Shown: one piece after another, positions 1-11,478 of the stretch
Numbering within the stretch: position 1 is the stretch's first letter
Layout: each line of letters begins with the position of its first letter
Translations under genes and position numbers: made by a program
The notes under the pieces: model-generated
Seen by the model: only the letters and a program-made list of their open reading frames with translations
The model's database searches: none
Told to the model about the DNA's origin: nothing
Origin: Agitococcus lubricus
GTDB taxonomy: Bacteria; Pseudomonadota; Gammaproteobacteria; Pseudomonadales; Moraxellaceae
NCBI RefSeq assembly: GCF_003051055.1
Contig: NZ_QAON01000004.1
Span: forward strand, 186,001 to 250,000
Direction of reading: 5' to 3'
Length of the DNA stretch: 64,000 nucleotides

Positions 1-1283
1 CCCACCGCCCCGCCATAAATGCCTCGTTTGACTGGCTCTAGCTCATCGATGATTTCCATTGCCCGTACTTTGGGCGCACCCGATAAGGTCCCTGCGGGCA
101 AAGCTGCCTTTAATACATCTATCGCACTGACATTCGCTTTAAGCACACCTTCAACGTTAGAAACAATGTGCATCACATGTGAATAACGTTCAATGACCAT
201 ACGCTCTGTGACTTGAACCTTACCAATTTCGCTGACACGTCCCGCGTCGTTGCGTCCCAAATCAATCAACATCAAATGCTCGGCGATTTCTTTGGGGTCA
301 GCCAATAGCTCCCGTGCTAAGGCATCGTCTTGGTCTGGTGTCTTACCCCGAGGACGAGTACCTGCTATCGGCCTTACGGTCACTTTACCCTCTTGCACAC
401 GGGCTAAAATTTCAGGACTAGACCCGACAATATGACTATGGCCACAATCGACAAAATACATATAAGGTGAAGGATTCAAGTGCCGTAAGGCGCGATATAG
501 CGTTAATGGAGGATGATTAAATGCTAAAGTCATACGTTGTGAGGGTACAACTTGCATCACATCACCCGCCAAAATGTATTCTTTAATACGCTCTACACCT
601 GCCTTAAATGCGTCTTGGCCAAAACTTGAGATAAAATCCTGTTCGGCAATCGCTTGCGGTGCCGTCGTTGTCGCCAGTTGATATTGCGTTGTTTGTAATT
701 GTTTGACGATAGCTTGTAAACGCGCTTGGCCTTGTTGGTAGGCATTTTCTTGTTGCGGGTCAACATGCACAATAATAAAGACACTTTCTTTAAGGTTATC
801 AAAGACAACCACTTCTTCAGATAACATCAACTGAATATCTGGCACATTGAGTGGGTCGGGTTTAACAACTGCTGCGAGCTTCTTTTCAAACAAGCGCACC
901 GTATCGTAAGCAAAATAGCCCACTAAGCCACCCGTAAAACGCGGCAAGCCCTCAATTTCGGGCACACGAAACTGTTCCTGATACGCTTGAATGAATGCTA
1001 AAGGGTCTGCGACCGTTTGTTCACTCACTAACTGCTGATGTTGATAGATTTGTACCTGATGGTCACGTACTTCTAAACGTGTAGACGCAGGCAAACCAAT
1101 CATCGAGTAACGCCCCCAGCGCTCGCCGCCGTGTACAGATTCAAATAAATAGCTGAAGGGCTGATTCGCCAGTTTACAATACACAGAAAGGGGGGTTTCT
1201 AGGTCAGCTAATAACTTGATGGCTAAGGGAATACGATTGTAGCCTTGGGCGGCAAAAGCAGAAAATTGTTCAAACGACAACAT
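1..1283 (-). CDS. trpE: Anthranilate synthase component I, 3' end cut by window edge
   Basis: This gene makes the large subunit of anthranilate synthase, which turns chorismate and glutamine-derived ammonia into anthranilate, the first step of tryptophan synthesis. The frame is open from an ATG at 1283 (start [11 protein letters not shown]) to the left edge, giving about 427 residues, so roughly the last 60-70 residues lie outside. An N-terminal YLFES segment resembles the LLES feedback-inhibition motif of TrpE. The chorismate-binding core follows, with [31 protein letters not shown], the [12 protein letters not shown] block and [20 protein letters not shown]. No strong ribosome-binding site precedes the ATG. 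The gph and rpe genes lie upstream on the same strand, the usual Pseudomonas-type order. PabB and isochorismate synthases are related, but the full motif set and context favour TrpE. Confidence 0.95.
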   Translation of the reverse strand, partial: MLSFEQFSAFAAQGYNRIPLAIKLLADLETPLSVYCKLANQPFSYLFESVHGGERWGRYSMIGLPASTRLEVRDHQVQIYQHQQLVSEQTVADPLAFIQAYQEQFRVPEIEGLPRFTGGLVGYFAYDTVRLFEKKLAAVVKPDPLNVPDIQLMLSEEVVVFDNLKESVFIIVHVDPQQENAYQQGQARLQAIVKQLQTTQYQLATTTAPQAIAEQDFISSFGQDAFKAGVERIKEYILAGDVMQVVPSQRMTLAFNHPPLTLYRALRHLNPSPYMYFVDCGHSHIVGSSPEILARVQEGKVTVRPIAGTRPRGKTPDQDDALARELLADPKEIAEHLMLIDLGRNDAGRVSEIGKVQVTERMVIERYSHVMHIVSNVEGVLKANVSAIDVLKAALPAGTLSGAPKVRAMEIIDELEPVKRGIYGGAV

Positions 1284-1472
1284 GGCGATATACTCAATTT
1301 AGTCAGCGATAAGTAATAACAAGCAAGATTCAATATAACTATCGCCAACGCAGCGCCATTATTGTCATCCTAAAAAATACGATAAATGAGTTGATAACCT
1401 TAAATTAACTCTTAGCAGGGGTCAACAGTTAAAGGTGTTTTTATTGCCCTACCGCAGCAGGGCAACGTGGGT

Positions 1473-2135
1473 TTAGATTAACGCCATCAGTGAGTCAACA
1501 ATCCATTCGGGTTTAGAGGCTTCTATCGGCTCGCCATGATTATAGCCATAACTGACGGCTACGCAGGGAATATGCGCAGCTAAGGCAGCTTCTACATCAT
1601 TACGCGAATCGCCCAAGACCAAGGTTTCTTTGGCGGAAATATCAAAGTAGCGTAAACAGTGCAAAAAGGGTTCAGGATGTGGCTTTTTATGGGGCAAGGT
1701 GTCACCACCTACCAATAACTGGAAGGGTTCTAAGATGTTCAAGGCAGCTAACAAATCTTTTGCAGGTGCATAAGGTTTGTTGGTGACACAAGCCAGTTTA
1801 ATATGCGCTTGTTGGCACGCAGCAATAAATTCCGCTACGCCGTCATATAACTGACTGGTTTGGCAAACGGCTGCCTGATAATGGCGCATAAATACGGCCA
1901 GTAACTCATCGTGTAAGTCTTTACGATAATGTTTAGACTCCAATACACAAGAGACTAAACGTGAAGCACCCCGCCCCACCCAACGACGTACATCGTATTC
2001 GCTCACCGTGTCTAAACCCAACTCCGATAAGGCATGATTAAGGGCATATTGAATGTCACCTGCTGAATCAACTAAGGTGCCATCTAAATCACAAATCACT
2101 AACTTAGGCGTAAAACCTATTTTTTTAAATTGCAT
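1473..2135 (-). CDS. gph: Phosphoglycolate phosphatase, HAD family
   Basis: This 220-residue haloacid-dehalogenase hydrolase probably dephosphorylates 2-phosphoglycolate, a by-product of oxidative DNA damage repair, in the cytoplasm. The HAD motifs are in order: motif I DLDGTLVDS (about residues 16-24, with both nucleophile aspartates), motif II VTNKPY with its Thr, the Lys of KKPHPEP, and motif IV LGDSRNDVEAA. A helical cap lies between motif I and motif II. The length is normal for the family. The gene sits between rpe and trpE on the same strand, as in Pseudomonas, which is the main reason for choosing Gph over other HAD phosphatases. The intergenic spaces (60 bp to rpe, 189 bp to trpE) allow one transcript. 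Confidence 0.9.
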   Translation of the reverse strand: MQFKKIGFTPKLVICDLDGTLVDSAGDIQYALNHALSELGLDTVSEYDVRRWVGRGASRLVSCVLESKHYRKDLHDELLAVFMRHYQAAVCQTSQLYDGVAEFIAACQQAHIKLACVTNKPYAPAKDLLAALNILEPFQLLVGGDTLPHKKPHPEPFLHCLRYFDISAKETLVLGDSRNDVEAALAAHIPCVAVSYGYNHGEPIEASKPEWIVDSLMALI

Positions 2136-2195
2136 ATAGGATTCCTTGTTTATTATTTTAAGGCAGCGCCTTAAAAGCTAACTGCCTATCTCAAC

Positions 2196-2873
2196 TTATT
2201 GGGTCACCAATGCAAGTTCTTGACGCATTGCATCAATGGCTTGTTGATAACTGTCTGCACCAAAAATTGCGGAGCCTGCAACAAACGTATCCGCGCCTGC
2301 TTGCGCAATTTGGCGAATATTTTTACTGGTGACTCCCCCATCTACTTCTAAACGAATGGCAAAACCGCTACTGTCTATGATGTCGCGGGCTTGGGCAATT
2401 TTGTCTAGGGTTTTGGCAATAAACTGTTGGCCACCAAAACCCGGATTCACGCTCATCAACAACACCATATCTACTTTATCTAGTACATAATCTAAATAAT
2501 GCAATGGAGTTGCAGGATTAAATACTAACCCTGACTTACACCCGCCACTACGTATCAATTGTAAAGAACGGTCAATATGGTCGGAGGCTTCAGGGTGAAA
2601 GGTAATATAACTCGCGCCTGCTTCAATAAAGTCGCCAATAATACGGTCAACAGGACTGACCATTAAATGTACATCTATCGGTGCGGTCACGCCATATTTG
2701 CGTAAGGCTTTACATACCATTGGCCCAACCGTCAAATTGGGGACATAATGATTGTCCATCACATCAAAATGCACAATATCAGCCCCTGCGGCTAAAACGG
2801 CATCTACTTCCGCACCTAGACGGGCAAAATCAGCAGATAAAATAGACGGCGCAATCAAAAAGTCAGACATCAT
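2196..2873 (-). CDS. rpe: Ribulose-phosphate 3-epimerase
   Basis: This TIM-barrel enzyme interconverts D-ribulose 5-phosphate and D-xylulose 5-phosphate in the pentose phosphate pathway. The sequence shows the N-terminal [14 protein letters not shown], the metal-binding [17 protein letters not shown] with its catalytic Asp, [16 protein letters not shown], and the second catalytic Asp in LEVDGGV. The phosphate-binding VAGSAIF is near the C-terminus. The frame extends to a GTG at 2882, but that GTG lies within the likely Shine-Dalgarno GTGAGA, so an ATG at 2873 or 2870 is the probable start. The Asn in DNHYVPN, where DGHFVPN is common, is normal for gammaproteobacterial Rpe. It heads the rpe-gph-trpE cluster. 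Confidence 0.95.
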   Translation of the reverse strand: MMSDFLIAPSILSADFARLGAEVDAVLAAGADIVHFDVMDNHYVPNLTVGPMVCKALRKYGVTAPIDVHLMVSPVDRIIGDFIEAGASYITFHPEASDHIDRSLQLIRSGGCKSGLVFNPATPLHYLDYVLDKVDMVLLMSVNPGFGGQQFIAKTLDKIAQARDIIDSSGFAIRLEVDGGVTSKNIRQIAQAGADTFVAGSAIFGADSYQQAIDAMRQELALVTQ

Positions 2874-2942
2874 ATTTCTCACAATCAGGTGAATGATGGC
2901 GTATATTGTACGCGAACTCGCTCGCTAGGCCTAATCCTCTGT

Positions 2943-3416
2943 TTAGCAAGAGGCAACAGGACGGCGGGAGAAATACTGACTGACTTGTTCTATAAATGCC
3001 GACCATACCTCATTGGGCTGCCAAATATTCGCCATCGGATAACGGGCACGTGCTTCATCATAATGCAATATGTGTTTTTGGTATAAATATAAAAAACAAG
3101 AAGCCCGCATGTTTTTGGCACAATGTAGCCATACCTTAGGCCGACGATATGCGGTTAATAACTCTGCAAATAGTATAAAGTCTTGCAGTTTTGGTGCATT
3201 CCATAAGACAGGAATATGGACATAGGTCATACCTAATTGAGATACCATTTCGTCCTCATTTAATAGCGAGGGTTCGCTATTCACTAAAGCCAAATTAATG
3301 ACGACTTGATATCCACAGGCGGCTATGTGCTGCAACTGTGCTTCATTCGGTTGGCCTGAGCAGGCTAATAAATCATGTATTTGATAATAATTAGCGGGAT
3401 AGATACCGTCATTCAT
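2943..3416 (-). CDS. Tyrosine-phosphatase-like protein with shortened CX4R loop
   Basis: This 157-residue protein resembles the small phosphatase family related to DUF442 and dual-specificity phosphatases. The N-terminus (SGQPNEAQLQHIAACGY, then VVINLAL) is the family's first strand-helix unit, and the P-loop-like HCAKNMRAS lies at residues 98-106. The canonical signature is HCX5R, whereas here Cys99 and Arg104 are separated by only four residues, so the loop is one residue short and activity is uncertain. A conserved Trp-rich tail (NIWQPNEVW) follows. It lies on the same strand as rpe, 69 bp from it, and is divergent from a diguanylate cyclase. Substrate unknown. Confidence 0.65.
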   Translation of the reverse strand: MNDGIYPANYYQIHDLLACSGQPNEAQLQHIAACGYQVVINLALVNSEPSLLNEDEMVSQLGMTYVHIPVLWNAPKLQDFILFAELLTAYRRPKVWLHCAKNMRASCFLYLYQKHILHYDEARARYPMANIWQPNEVWSAFIEQVSQYFSRRPVASC

Positions 3417-3501
3417 CGTTTATTCTCTTATCAGATGCGATTCGTGTACTCTACACTTAGCGCATACATATTATTTTTCGGACTTAACGGACACGCCACG
3501 C

Positions 3502-4809
3502 ATGACCCTACGCTTCAAATTGATGCTCGCGCTACTGCTCACGAATCTGCTGTCCATTGCTGTTGTCGGCGGCATTGCCTATTACAAACTGGCAGCAAAG
3601 TTCAGTGAAAGTCTGATGCAAGAGGCCTTCACACGCTTTGAACAAGATGTGATTGCGTATGTGCAAACCTATGGCTCTTGGGTGCGTGCCACAGAGTCTG
3701 AACCCTTTAGCTTGTTTATTGAACGTTATGCCGCTTTTTTGGGGAAAACGCCACAACATAATATGGGCTTAGGTGCAAGCCTACAACAAGCACCCAACAA
3801 CACACACAGTGTGTATGGCAGCCATCTTCCCCCGTTTCGTTTTGTGTTATCTGACCCCTATCATCTTGCTTTATTAGCTGTACCTCCCTATGACGTAGGC
3901 GACCAACTTAGCCATGAAGATATTCAACGCGCCCGCCCCATTTATATTAACGGCCAACTGTTTGGTTATGCGGTTCCTAAAGGGGTATTAACGCTATCGC
4001 AACAAGATAAAACCTACCTTAATGCGATGCGTGAAGCCTTGATGGTCGGTGTCGTCACGGCCTTGTTCTTAGCCTTAGTCTTAGGGGTGATATTTGGCAA
4101 TCGCGTCAGTTTGCCGTTACGCCAATTGGCGCACGCCTTACGTGCCATGGGTGAAGGTAAATTACGGCAATACATCAATACGCGCCGCCAAGATGAGCTG
4201 GGCTTATTAGCGCAAAACTTCAACCGCATGAGTGAAGACTTAGCCACCAGCCATGAGGCGCTACAGGCTTCACACGCTAAAATTCAAGCACAAGCCAAAC
4301 AACTCAAAGAGTTGAGTATTCGTGATGGGTTAACTCAACTTTATAATCGTCGCCATTTTGATGAGTACGCTAGCCGTTTACATGCAGAAGCCCTACGTTA
4401 TCAACACCCTTTTACCGTTATGATGGGCGATATCGATTTTTTTAAGCGGATTAACGATAACTTTTCACATGCCACAGGTGACCTCGTCTTAAAACAGGTG
4501 GCTCAATTATTACAAACGCACACCCGCAACAGTGACTTGGTGGCACGTTATGGCGGTGAAGAATTTGTGATTGCGTTTAGCCAAACCTCACTCGCGCAGG
4601 CTGTGGGTTTGTGTGAGCGCTTACGCGCTCAAATTGAAGCCTATCCGTGGCATACTATTCATCCAGACCTCAAAGTCACGATGAGCATGGGGCTTAATGA
4701 CCGCTTAGAAGACAACTTAGAAAACATGTTAAAGCTGGCCGACCAGTATTTATATGAGGCCAAACATCAAGGGCGTAATCAGGTACGTTATGCAACTGTC
4801 AATTTTTAG
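3502..4809 (+). CDS. Membrane-bound diguanylate cyclase (sensor-HAMP-GGDEF)
   Basis: This 435-residue inner-membrane protein should condense two GTP into the second messenger cyclic di-GMP. One membrane segment lies at residues about 8-29 and a second at about 180-199. They bracket a periplasmic sensor of about 150 residues that I cannot assign to a named ligand class. A HAMP linker follows (about 200-252, with DELGLLAQNFNRM), then a short coiled coil and a complete GGDEF domain (RDGLTQLYNRRHF, GDIDFFKRIND). The active-site motif is GGEEF at 351-355. The product-inhibition I-site RxxD is intact as RNSD at 342-345, exactly five residues upstream. So it is predicted active and feedback-controlled. 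It is a single gene divergent from the phosphatase-like gene. Confidence 0.93.
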   Translation: MTLRFKLMLALLLTNLLSIAVVGGIAYYKLAAKFSESLMQEAFTRFEQDVIAYVQTYGSWVRATESEPFSLFIERYAAFLGKTPQHNMGLGASLQQAPNNTHSVYGSHLPPFRFVLSDPYHLALLAVPPYDVGDQLSHEDIQRARPIYINGQLFGYAVPKGVLTLSQQDKTYLNAMREALMVGVVTALFLALVLGVIFGNRVSLPLRQLAHALRAMGEGKLRQYINTRRQDELGLLAQNFNRMSEDLATSHEALQASHAKIQAQAKQLKELSIRDGLTQLYNRRHFDEYASRLHAEALRYQHPFTVMMGDIDFFKRINDNFSHATGDLVLKQVAQLLQTHTRNSDLVARYGGEEFVIAFSQTSLAQAVGLCERLRAQIEAYPWHTIHPDLKVTMSMGLNDRLEDNLENMLKLADQYLYEAKHQGRNQVRYATVNF

Positions 4810-4843
4810 CAAGTAGACAACACACAGCAACCAGAAAAAACGA

Positions 4844-6591
<1,748 letters not shown>

Positions 6592-6667
6592 TACAAAAAC
6601 TCATGGCTGAAAATGGTCGAAGTTTTGTTATTATCGCTGAGCTTTGTCTACAACCCAAGTTGCCTCC

Positions 6668-8998
6668 ATGCCAGAACTGCGTTTATTTCCATTTTTTTTC
6701 TTAATTTCGAGTATTGCCTGTGCTGGCGAGACGGTAAATTATCAGCGTTTAGGTTGGCTGACTCAAGCGGAGATTGGCAAACTACCGCTCGAGCAACAAC
6801 CTGTTTATCCCAAAGTATGTCAGGGTGCATGGATAACTCCCATTGCCAGTACTGTCAAAGCTCCTACGCCTGATAGCACACCTGTAGAAGCCTTAGCGGC
6901 ATGGGTTTATTATAACCCCGAAGGGGAATCTAAATTAAATGGCAATGTCCGTATTAGCCAACAAGGCCGTTTAATTGAGGCAGATAATGCCGAACTCTCT
7001 CAAGGTCAAAATACGGGTAAATTCAAAGGCAATATTTTATTAGCCGAACCCGGTGTGGTGATGACAGGCGAGCAAGCGGATATCGACTTACAAAGCGATA
7101 TTGCCCGTTTAGAGCGTGCCGAATTTGTGGCTACTTTTTTGAATGCCCATGGCCGTGCCGACCAAATCCAACGCGATAGTCAGGGTATTGTCACGATTGC
7201 CGCAGGCGAGTATTCGACCTGTGAACCCAACGACCGTGTGTGGTACTTTTCGGCACATGACTTAAGCCTCAATCCGACGACAGGTCGAGGAACGGTGAAA
7301 CGTGCAACCTTGCACGTACAAGACATTCCCGTGATTTATGTACCTTATTTTAACTTCCCGATTGATGGTCGTCGTATGTCGGGACTGTTAGTCCCACGTT
7401 TTGGGACAACCAATGATGGTGGCTTTGATTTTGCACAACCGATTTATTGGAATATTGCTCCTAATTATGATGCGACTTTTACGCCCCGTATTTTATCGCG
7501 TCGGGGGTTGATGGCCGAAAGCGAGTTTCGTTATTTAACGGCGACATGGGGCGAAGGTGAAGTAAATGGCGCTTTTTTGCCTAGCGATAAACTGTACGAA
7601 GATTTAGACCGTAAACGCGCGACATGGCGACACCGTTACCGTCCTGCCAATTGGCAATTGAGTAGTAATGTGAATTATGTGTCTGACGGCGCTTATTTCA
7701 CCGACTTAGGCACAGACCTTGTACAAAGTAACACCACACATCAAGAGCGTAGTGCAGACTTTAGTTATTGGGGTAAATACTGGACAGGTTTAGTTCGTGT
7801 ACAAGGTTATCAAACCATCGACCCCTTACTGCAAGATATAGACAAACCCTATGCGCGCTTACCGCAATTATTAGTAACCGCACAATTACCAAACTCTAGC
7901 CCCATACAAACCCATCTTTTGAGCGAGTTGACGCACTTTCAGCGCTCCATTACCGATAACAGTGGTGCCGAAGTGAACGGTTTACGTTGGCGAATTGAAC
8001 CAGAGCTGAGTTATGACCTGCATAAACCGTGGGGTTTTGTTACGCCTAAATTGGGTTTTAAGCAGTTGGCTTACCGTTTAGATGGCGATATGCATAATAC
8101 CAGCCACATTAACGCCACACACTTTAGCATAGATACAGGTTTAGTCTTTGAACGTCCCGCTAAGAGCTTTACCCAAACCCTAGAACCGCGTTTATTTTAT
8201 GTATTTTCGCCCTATCACGAACAAAACGACCTACCGAATTTTGACACTGCATCGACAACCTTTAGCTTTGCGCAATTATTTAGGGCAAGCCGTTTTTCGG
8301 GCGGCGACCGTGTTGATGATGCCAACCAAATTTCTTTAGGTTTAACATCACGGCGTATTGATAACGAAGATGGCAGTGAACGCTTACGTATTTCTTTAGG
8401 TGAAGTATTTTATTTTCGTGACCGCAAAGTGCAATTGAACAGTAGCGACCCTATCGCCACCGCCTCAACCTCTGGTTTAGCAGGTGAAATCAATGCCCAG
8501 TTTAATGCCAGTTGGTCAGGCTCTGCCGATGCTTTGTGGACAGCAGATGGGAACACCTCGCAATTTGGCTTACAATTGCATTATTTACCCAATACCTACG
8601 AACGATTATTTAATCTGGGGTATAGTTTTAGGCGCGAAGTTCAAGCGCTAAACCAAAAAGCACTGCGTCAAACCAGCCTGTCATTTATTCAGCCCTTAAG
8701 TTTACATTGGCAAATGTTAGGTCTGTGGCAATATGACTTACTCAACAAAGAAACGCCCGATTCCTTATTGGGTGTGACTTATGACGCCTGTTGCTGGCAG
8801 GTCTCGTTTTATCGCAGACAGTTTTTGGCAGACGTTGACAACACTAGCGCTGCCGAACGTAAACGCAGTGCGTTTTTTATTGAGTTAAAGCTCAAAGGAC
8901 TCGCAGGCTTATCGAGTGGTGTCAACGACCTACTCGCTAATCGTGTGTTTGGCTACCAACTCATCAAACCAGACACCAAAAATAATTCTCGTTTTTAA
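6668..8998 (+). CDS. lptD: LPS-assembly protein LptD
   Basis: LptD is the outer-membrane beta-barrel that, with LptE, inserts lipopolysaccharide into the outer leaflet. The frame opens at a TTG at 6644. I prefer the ATG at 6668, because MPELRLFPFFFLISSIACA reads as a signal peptide with cleavage near ACA-G. The mature protein has an N-terminal OstA/beta-jellyroll domain (about 95-210: LNGNVRISQQG, GQNTGKFKGNILLAEPG, VTIAAGEYSTCEPND) and a long C-terminal barrel starting at PVIYVPYFNFPIDGRRMSG. The adjacent Cys pair in DACCWQ near the C-terminus matches the disulfide cysteines of E. coli LptD. It heads the lptD-surA-pdxA cluster, with surA starting 14 bp downstream. Confidence 0.96.
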   Translation: MPELRLFPFFFLISSIACAGETVNYQRLGWLTQAEIGKLPLEQQPVYPKVCQGAWITPIASTVKAPTPDSTPVEALAAWVYYNPEGESKLNGNVRISQQGRLIEADNAELSQGQNTGKFKGNILLAEPGVVMTGEQADIDLQSDIARLERAEFVATFLNAHGRADQIQRDSQGIVTIAAGEYSTCEPNDRVWYFSAHDLSLNPTTGRGTVKRATLHVQDIPVIYVPYFNFPIDGRRMSGLLVPRFGTTNDGGFDFAQPIYWNIAPNYDATFTPRILSRRGLMAESEFRYLTATWGEGEVNGAFLPSDKLYEDLDRKRATWRHRYRPANWQLSSNVNYVSDGAYFTDLGTDLVQSNTTHQERSADFSYWGKYWTGLVRVQGYQTIDPLLQDIDKPYARLPQLLVTAQLPNSSPIQTHLLSELTHFQRSITDNSGAEVNGLRWRIEPELSYDLHKPWGFVTPKLGFKQLAYRLDGDMHNTSHINATHFSIDTGLVFERPAKSFTQTLEPRLFYVFSPYHEQNDLPNFDTASTTFSFAQLFRASRFSGGDRVDDANQISLGLTSRRIDNEDGSERLRISLGEVFYFRDRKVQLNSSDPIATASTSGLAGEINAQFNASWSGSADALWTADGNTSQFGLQLHYLPNTYERLFNLGYSFRREVQALNQKALRQTSLSFIQPLSLHWQMLGLWQYDLLNKETPDSLLGVTYDACCWQVSFYRRQFLADVDNTSAAERKRSAFFIELKLKGLAGLSSGVNDLLANRVFGYQLIKPDTKNNSRF

Positions 8999-9012
8999 CT
9001 CTTGAGATGATT

Positions 9013-10308
9013 ATGCGTCATATTTTGTCCGCGTTGTTATTGAGTATGCTAAGCCTATCCGTCTGTGCAGCGCCACAAGCCTTAAATCGTATTGCTGCTA
9101 TCGTTGACGAAGATGTTGTCCTCGAAAGTGAAGTCGAACAACGTACAGCGGATATTCAATATCAATACCGCAATCGTCAACAAACCATGCCTCCTGTAGA
9201 GATTTTACGCAAACAAGTGGTTGAGCAACTGATTGTCCAACGCATACAGCTCAGCCAAGCGGAACGTGCTGGAGTTCGTGTTGATGATAACAGTCTCAAT
9301 GCCTCTCTCACCGATATTGCCAATCAAAATGGCTTATCGTTAGCCGACTTTAGAGCCAAGCTAGAGAGTGAACAAGCGGGTGCCTATCAACAGGTGCGCG
9401 AACAAATCCGTGAAGAAATGATGATTAGTCGCTTACGTAATAAACGAGTGGGCGACCGTATTCGGATTAGTGAACAAGATATTAGTAATTTTTTAGCCTC
9501 GCCACAAAGTGCCATCGCCCTAGAGTCTGAATTTAGATTAGCGCACCTCACTATTAATGTGCCAAGTGAAGCCAGCCCCCAACAATGGGAAGCTGCAAAA
9601 ATTAAAAGTGAGCAGGCCTTAGCCGAACTGCAACAAGGCAAACCCTTTTTTACAGTGGTCACCGAATACTCGAATGCCGAAGACGCCTTACAAGGCGGTG
9701 ATTTAGGGTGGCGCAAAGTTGCACAGCTTCCCAACTTATTTGCCGAGGCCGCCGACAAACTTAACAAAGGTCAATTTTCTGCTATTTTACAAAGTCCTGC
9801 GGGTTATCACATCGTTACTGTGATTGACAAACGTGGCGCACAACAGATGCTGATTAAGCAACGTCATGTGCGCCATATTCTGATTAAACCCTCAGAAATT
9901 ATGAGTCTTGAAGATGCCAAACAAAAAGCCGACGAACTCCATGAGCGCTTACTAAAAGGCGCAGACTTTGCCGAATTAGCCCAAACTTACTCCGAAGATA
10001 CAGGCTCGGCACGTAATGGTGGCGATTTGAATTGGGTATCTGCGGGTGATATGGTGCCAGCCTTTGAAGATATGATGAATAAAACGGCTATCAATGGCAT
10101 CAGCCCTGTATTTGAAAGTCAATTTGGTTGGCATATTTTACAAGTGTTAGCCGAACGCGACCAAGACATGACCGAACAATACCGTCGTAGCCTCGCTCGC
10201 CAAGCCTTATACGCCCGTCAATTTGATGAAGAACGCGTGAATTGGTTGCGTGAATTACGTGCCGAAGCCTTTGTCGAAATTAAAGATGGCAGCGAGGCAA
10301 AACAATGA
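9013..10308 (+). CDS. surA: Periplasmic chaperone / peptidyl-prolyl isomerase SurA
   Basis: SurA escorts unfolded outer-membrane proteins, including LptD, across the periplasm and has parvulin-type isomerase activity. A signal peptide is evident (RHILSALLLSMLSL, cleavage near CAA-P). A chaperone N-domain follows (LNRIAAIVDEDVVLESEVEQR), then two parvulin domains at about 175-280 (FRLAHLTINVP to GYHIVTVIDKR) and 285-392 (RHVRHILIKPSE to GWHILQVLAERD), then a C-terminal helix. An in-frame ATG at 9007 is possible, but 9013 has GAG six bases upstream. The stop overlaps the pdxA ATG in an ATGA. Confidence 0.96.
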   Translation: MRHILSALLLSMLSLSVCAAPQALNRIAAIVDEDVVLESEVEQRTADIQYQYRNRQQTMPPVEILRKQVVEQLIVQRIQLSQAERAGVRVDDNSLNASLTDIANQNGLSLADFRAKLESEQAGAYQQVREQIREEMMISRLRNKRVGDRIRISEQDISNFLASPQSAIALESEFRLAHLTINVPSEASPQQWEAAKIKSEQALAELQQGKPFFTVVTEYSNAEDALQGGDLGWRKVAQLPNLFAEAADKLNKGQFSAILQSPAGYHIVTVIDKRGAQQMLIKQRHVRHILIKPSEIMSLEDAKQKADELHERLLKGADFAELAQTYSEDTGSARNGGDLNWVSAGDMVPAFEDMMNKTAINGISPVFESQFGWHILQVLAERDQDMTEQYRRSLARQALYARQFDEERVNWLRELRAEAFVEIKDGSEAKQ

Positions 10309-11285
10309 AGCCGCTACTTGTGACCTCTGGCGAACCCGCAGGCATTGGGGTAGACCTCTGTATTCAACTCGCACACTTAGACCTGAATCTGCCTTTTGTT
10401 GTCATGGCCGACCCGACACTGCTTCTACAACGTGCGCATAAGCTAGGGTTAGAGCTTGATATTCACTATTATCAGCCCGAAAACGCCTACCCTACGCTGT
10501 CAAAAGGCCAATTAGCGGTATGGCCTATTGCCCTACGTGATAAAGTGGTGACGGGACAACTCAATCCTAACAATAGCGAATACGTGCTCGAAATGCTCGA
10601 GACCGCCACTTATGCCTGTCTTGATGGCCTCGCGGCAGGTATGGTCACTGCACCCGTACAAAAGTCCGTCATTAACGATGCGGGCTTTACGTTTAGTGGT
10701 CATACGGAGTTTTTACAAGGACTGTGCAAGGTCCCTAACGTGGTGATGATGCTGGCTTGTCCCGATTTACGGGTCGCATTGGCGACTACACATCTCCCCT
10801 TACGCGCTGTCGCCGAACAAATCACTCCTGAACTGCTCACCGAGGTGATTGACATTCTACATCGTGATTTACAACAAAAATTCGCACTGCCTGCACCACG
10901 TATTTTAGTGACAGGCTTAAACCCGCATGCAGGGGAAAATGGCTATCTTGGCCGTGAAGAAATCGACATCATCAATCCGACCTTGTCGCAATTACGTGCC
11001 AAAGGTATCGATGTATCAGAAGCCTTACCCGCAGATACTTTATTTACTGCTGACAATCTCGCCCATTGTGATGCGGTGCTGGCCATGTATCACGACCAAG
11101 GCTTACCCGTCTTAAAAGCCAAAGGTTTTGGCGAAGCGGTGAATATTACCCTTGGTTTACCCATTATTCGTACCTCGGTTGATCACGGCACCGCCTTAGC
11201 CTTAGCAGGGACAGGTCAGGCTAAGGTAGGTAGCTTGTTGGCTGCCTTACAAATGGCTGCAACGATGGCCTATGGCACATCATAA
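10305..11285 (+). CDS. pdxA: 4-hydroxythreonine-4-phosphate dehydrogenase
   Basis: PdxA oxidises 4-phosphohydroxy-L-threonine with NAD in the DXP-dependent pathway to pyridoxal 5'-phosphate. The 326-residue protein has the family start LLVTSGEPAGIGVDL, the substrate-binding TAPVQKSVINDAG and FSGHTEFLQ, and three metal-ligand histidine regions: TTHLPLRAV, LNPHAGENGYLGREE and MYHDQGLPVLK. The C-terminal IIRTSVDHGTALALAG is typical. It is translationally coupled to surA (ATGA overlap); ksgA starts 193 bp downstream, after a possible promoter region. Confidence 0.96.
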   Translation: MKPLLVTSGEPAGIGVDLCIQLAHLDLNLPFVVMADPTLLLQRAHKLGLELDIHYYQPENAYPTLSKGQLAVWPIALRDKVVTGQLNPNNSEYVLEMLETATYACLDGLAAGMVTAPVQKSVINDAGFTFSGHTEFLQGLCKVPNVVMMLACPDLRVALATTHLPLRAVAEQITPELLTEVIDILHRDLQQKFALPAPRILVTGLNPHAGENGYLGREEIDIINPTLSQLRAKGIDVSEALPADTLFTADNLAHCDAVLAMYHDQGLPVLKAKGFGEAVNITLGLPIIRTSVDHGTALALAGTGQAKVGSLLAALQMAATMAYGTS

Positions 11286-11478
11286 ATGCATACCTGCTTG
11301 CGCCAGTGACGAATCAGATTCCCGTCTTGCCAACGGTTTGACGTGCACTAAACAAGCTATTCGTTATGATGATATGACTCATACGATGCGTAATTATTGA
11401 ATAAATCTCTGCACAGCAAGGCTGGGTATCTTATACTACCCCTCCCCCTTGATTTGCTGATGATATTGTTGATTTGCT

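Noticed and set aside
1444-1465. TTGCCCT/AGGGCAA hairpin between gph and trpE
   Set aside because: On the minus strand it is followed by TAAAAACACC and not by T, and the genes may be co-transcribed.
2889-3086. Plus-strand frame of 65 residues
   Set aside because: It shadows the phosphatase-like gene on the other strand and lacks any motif.
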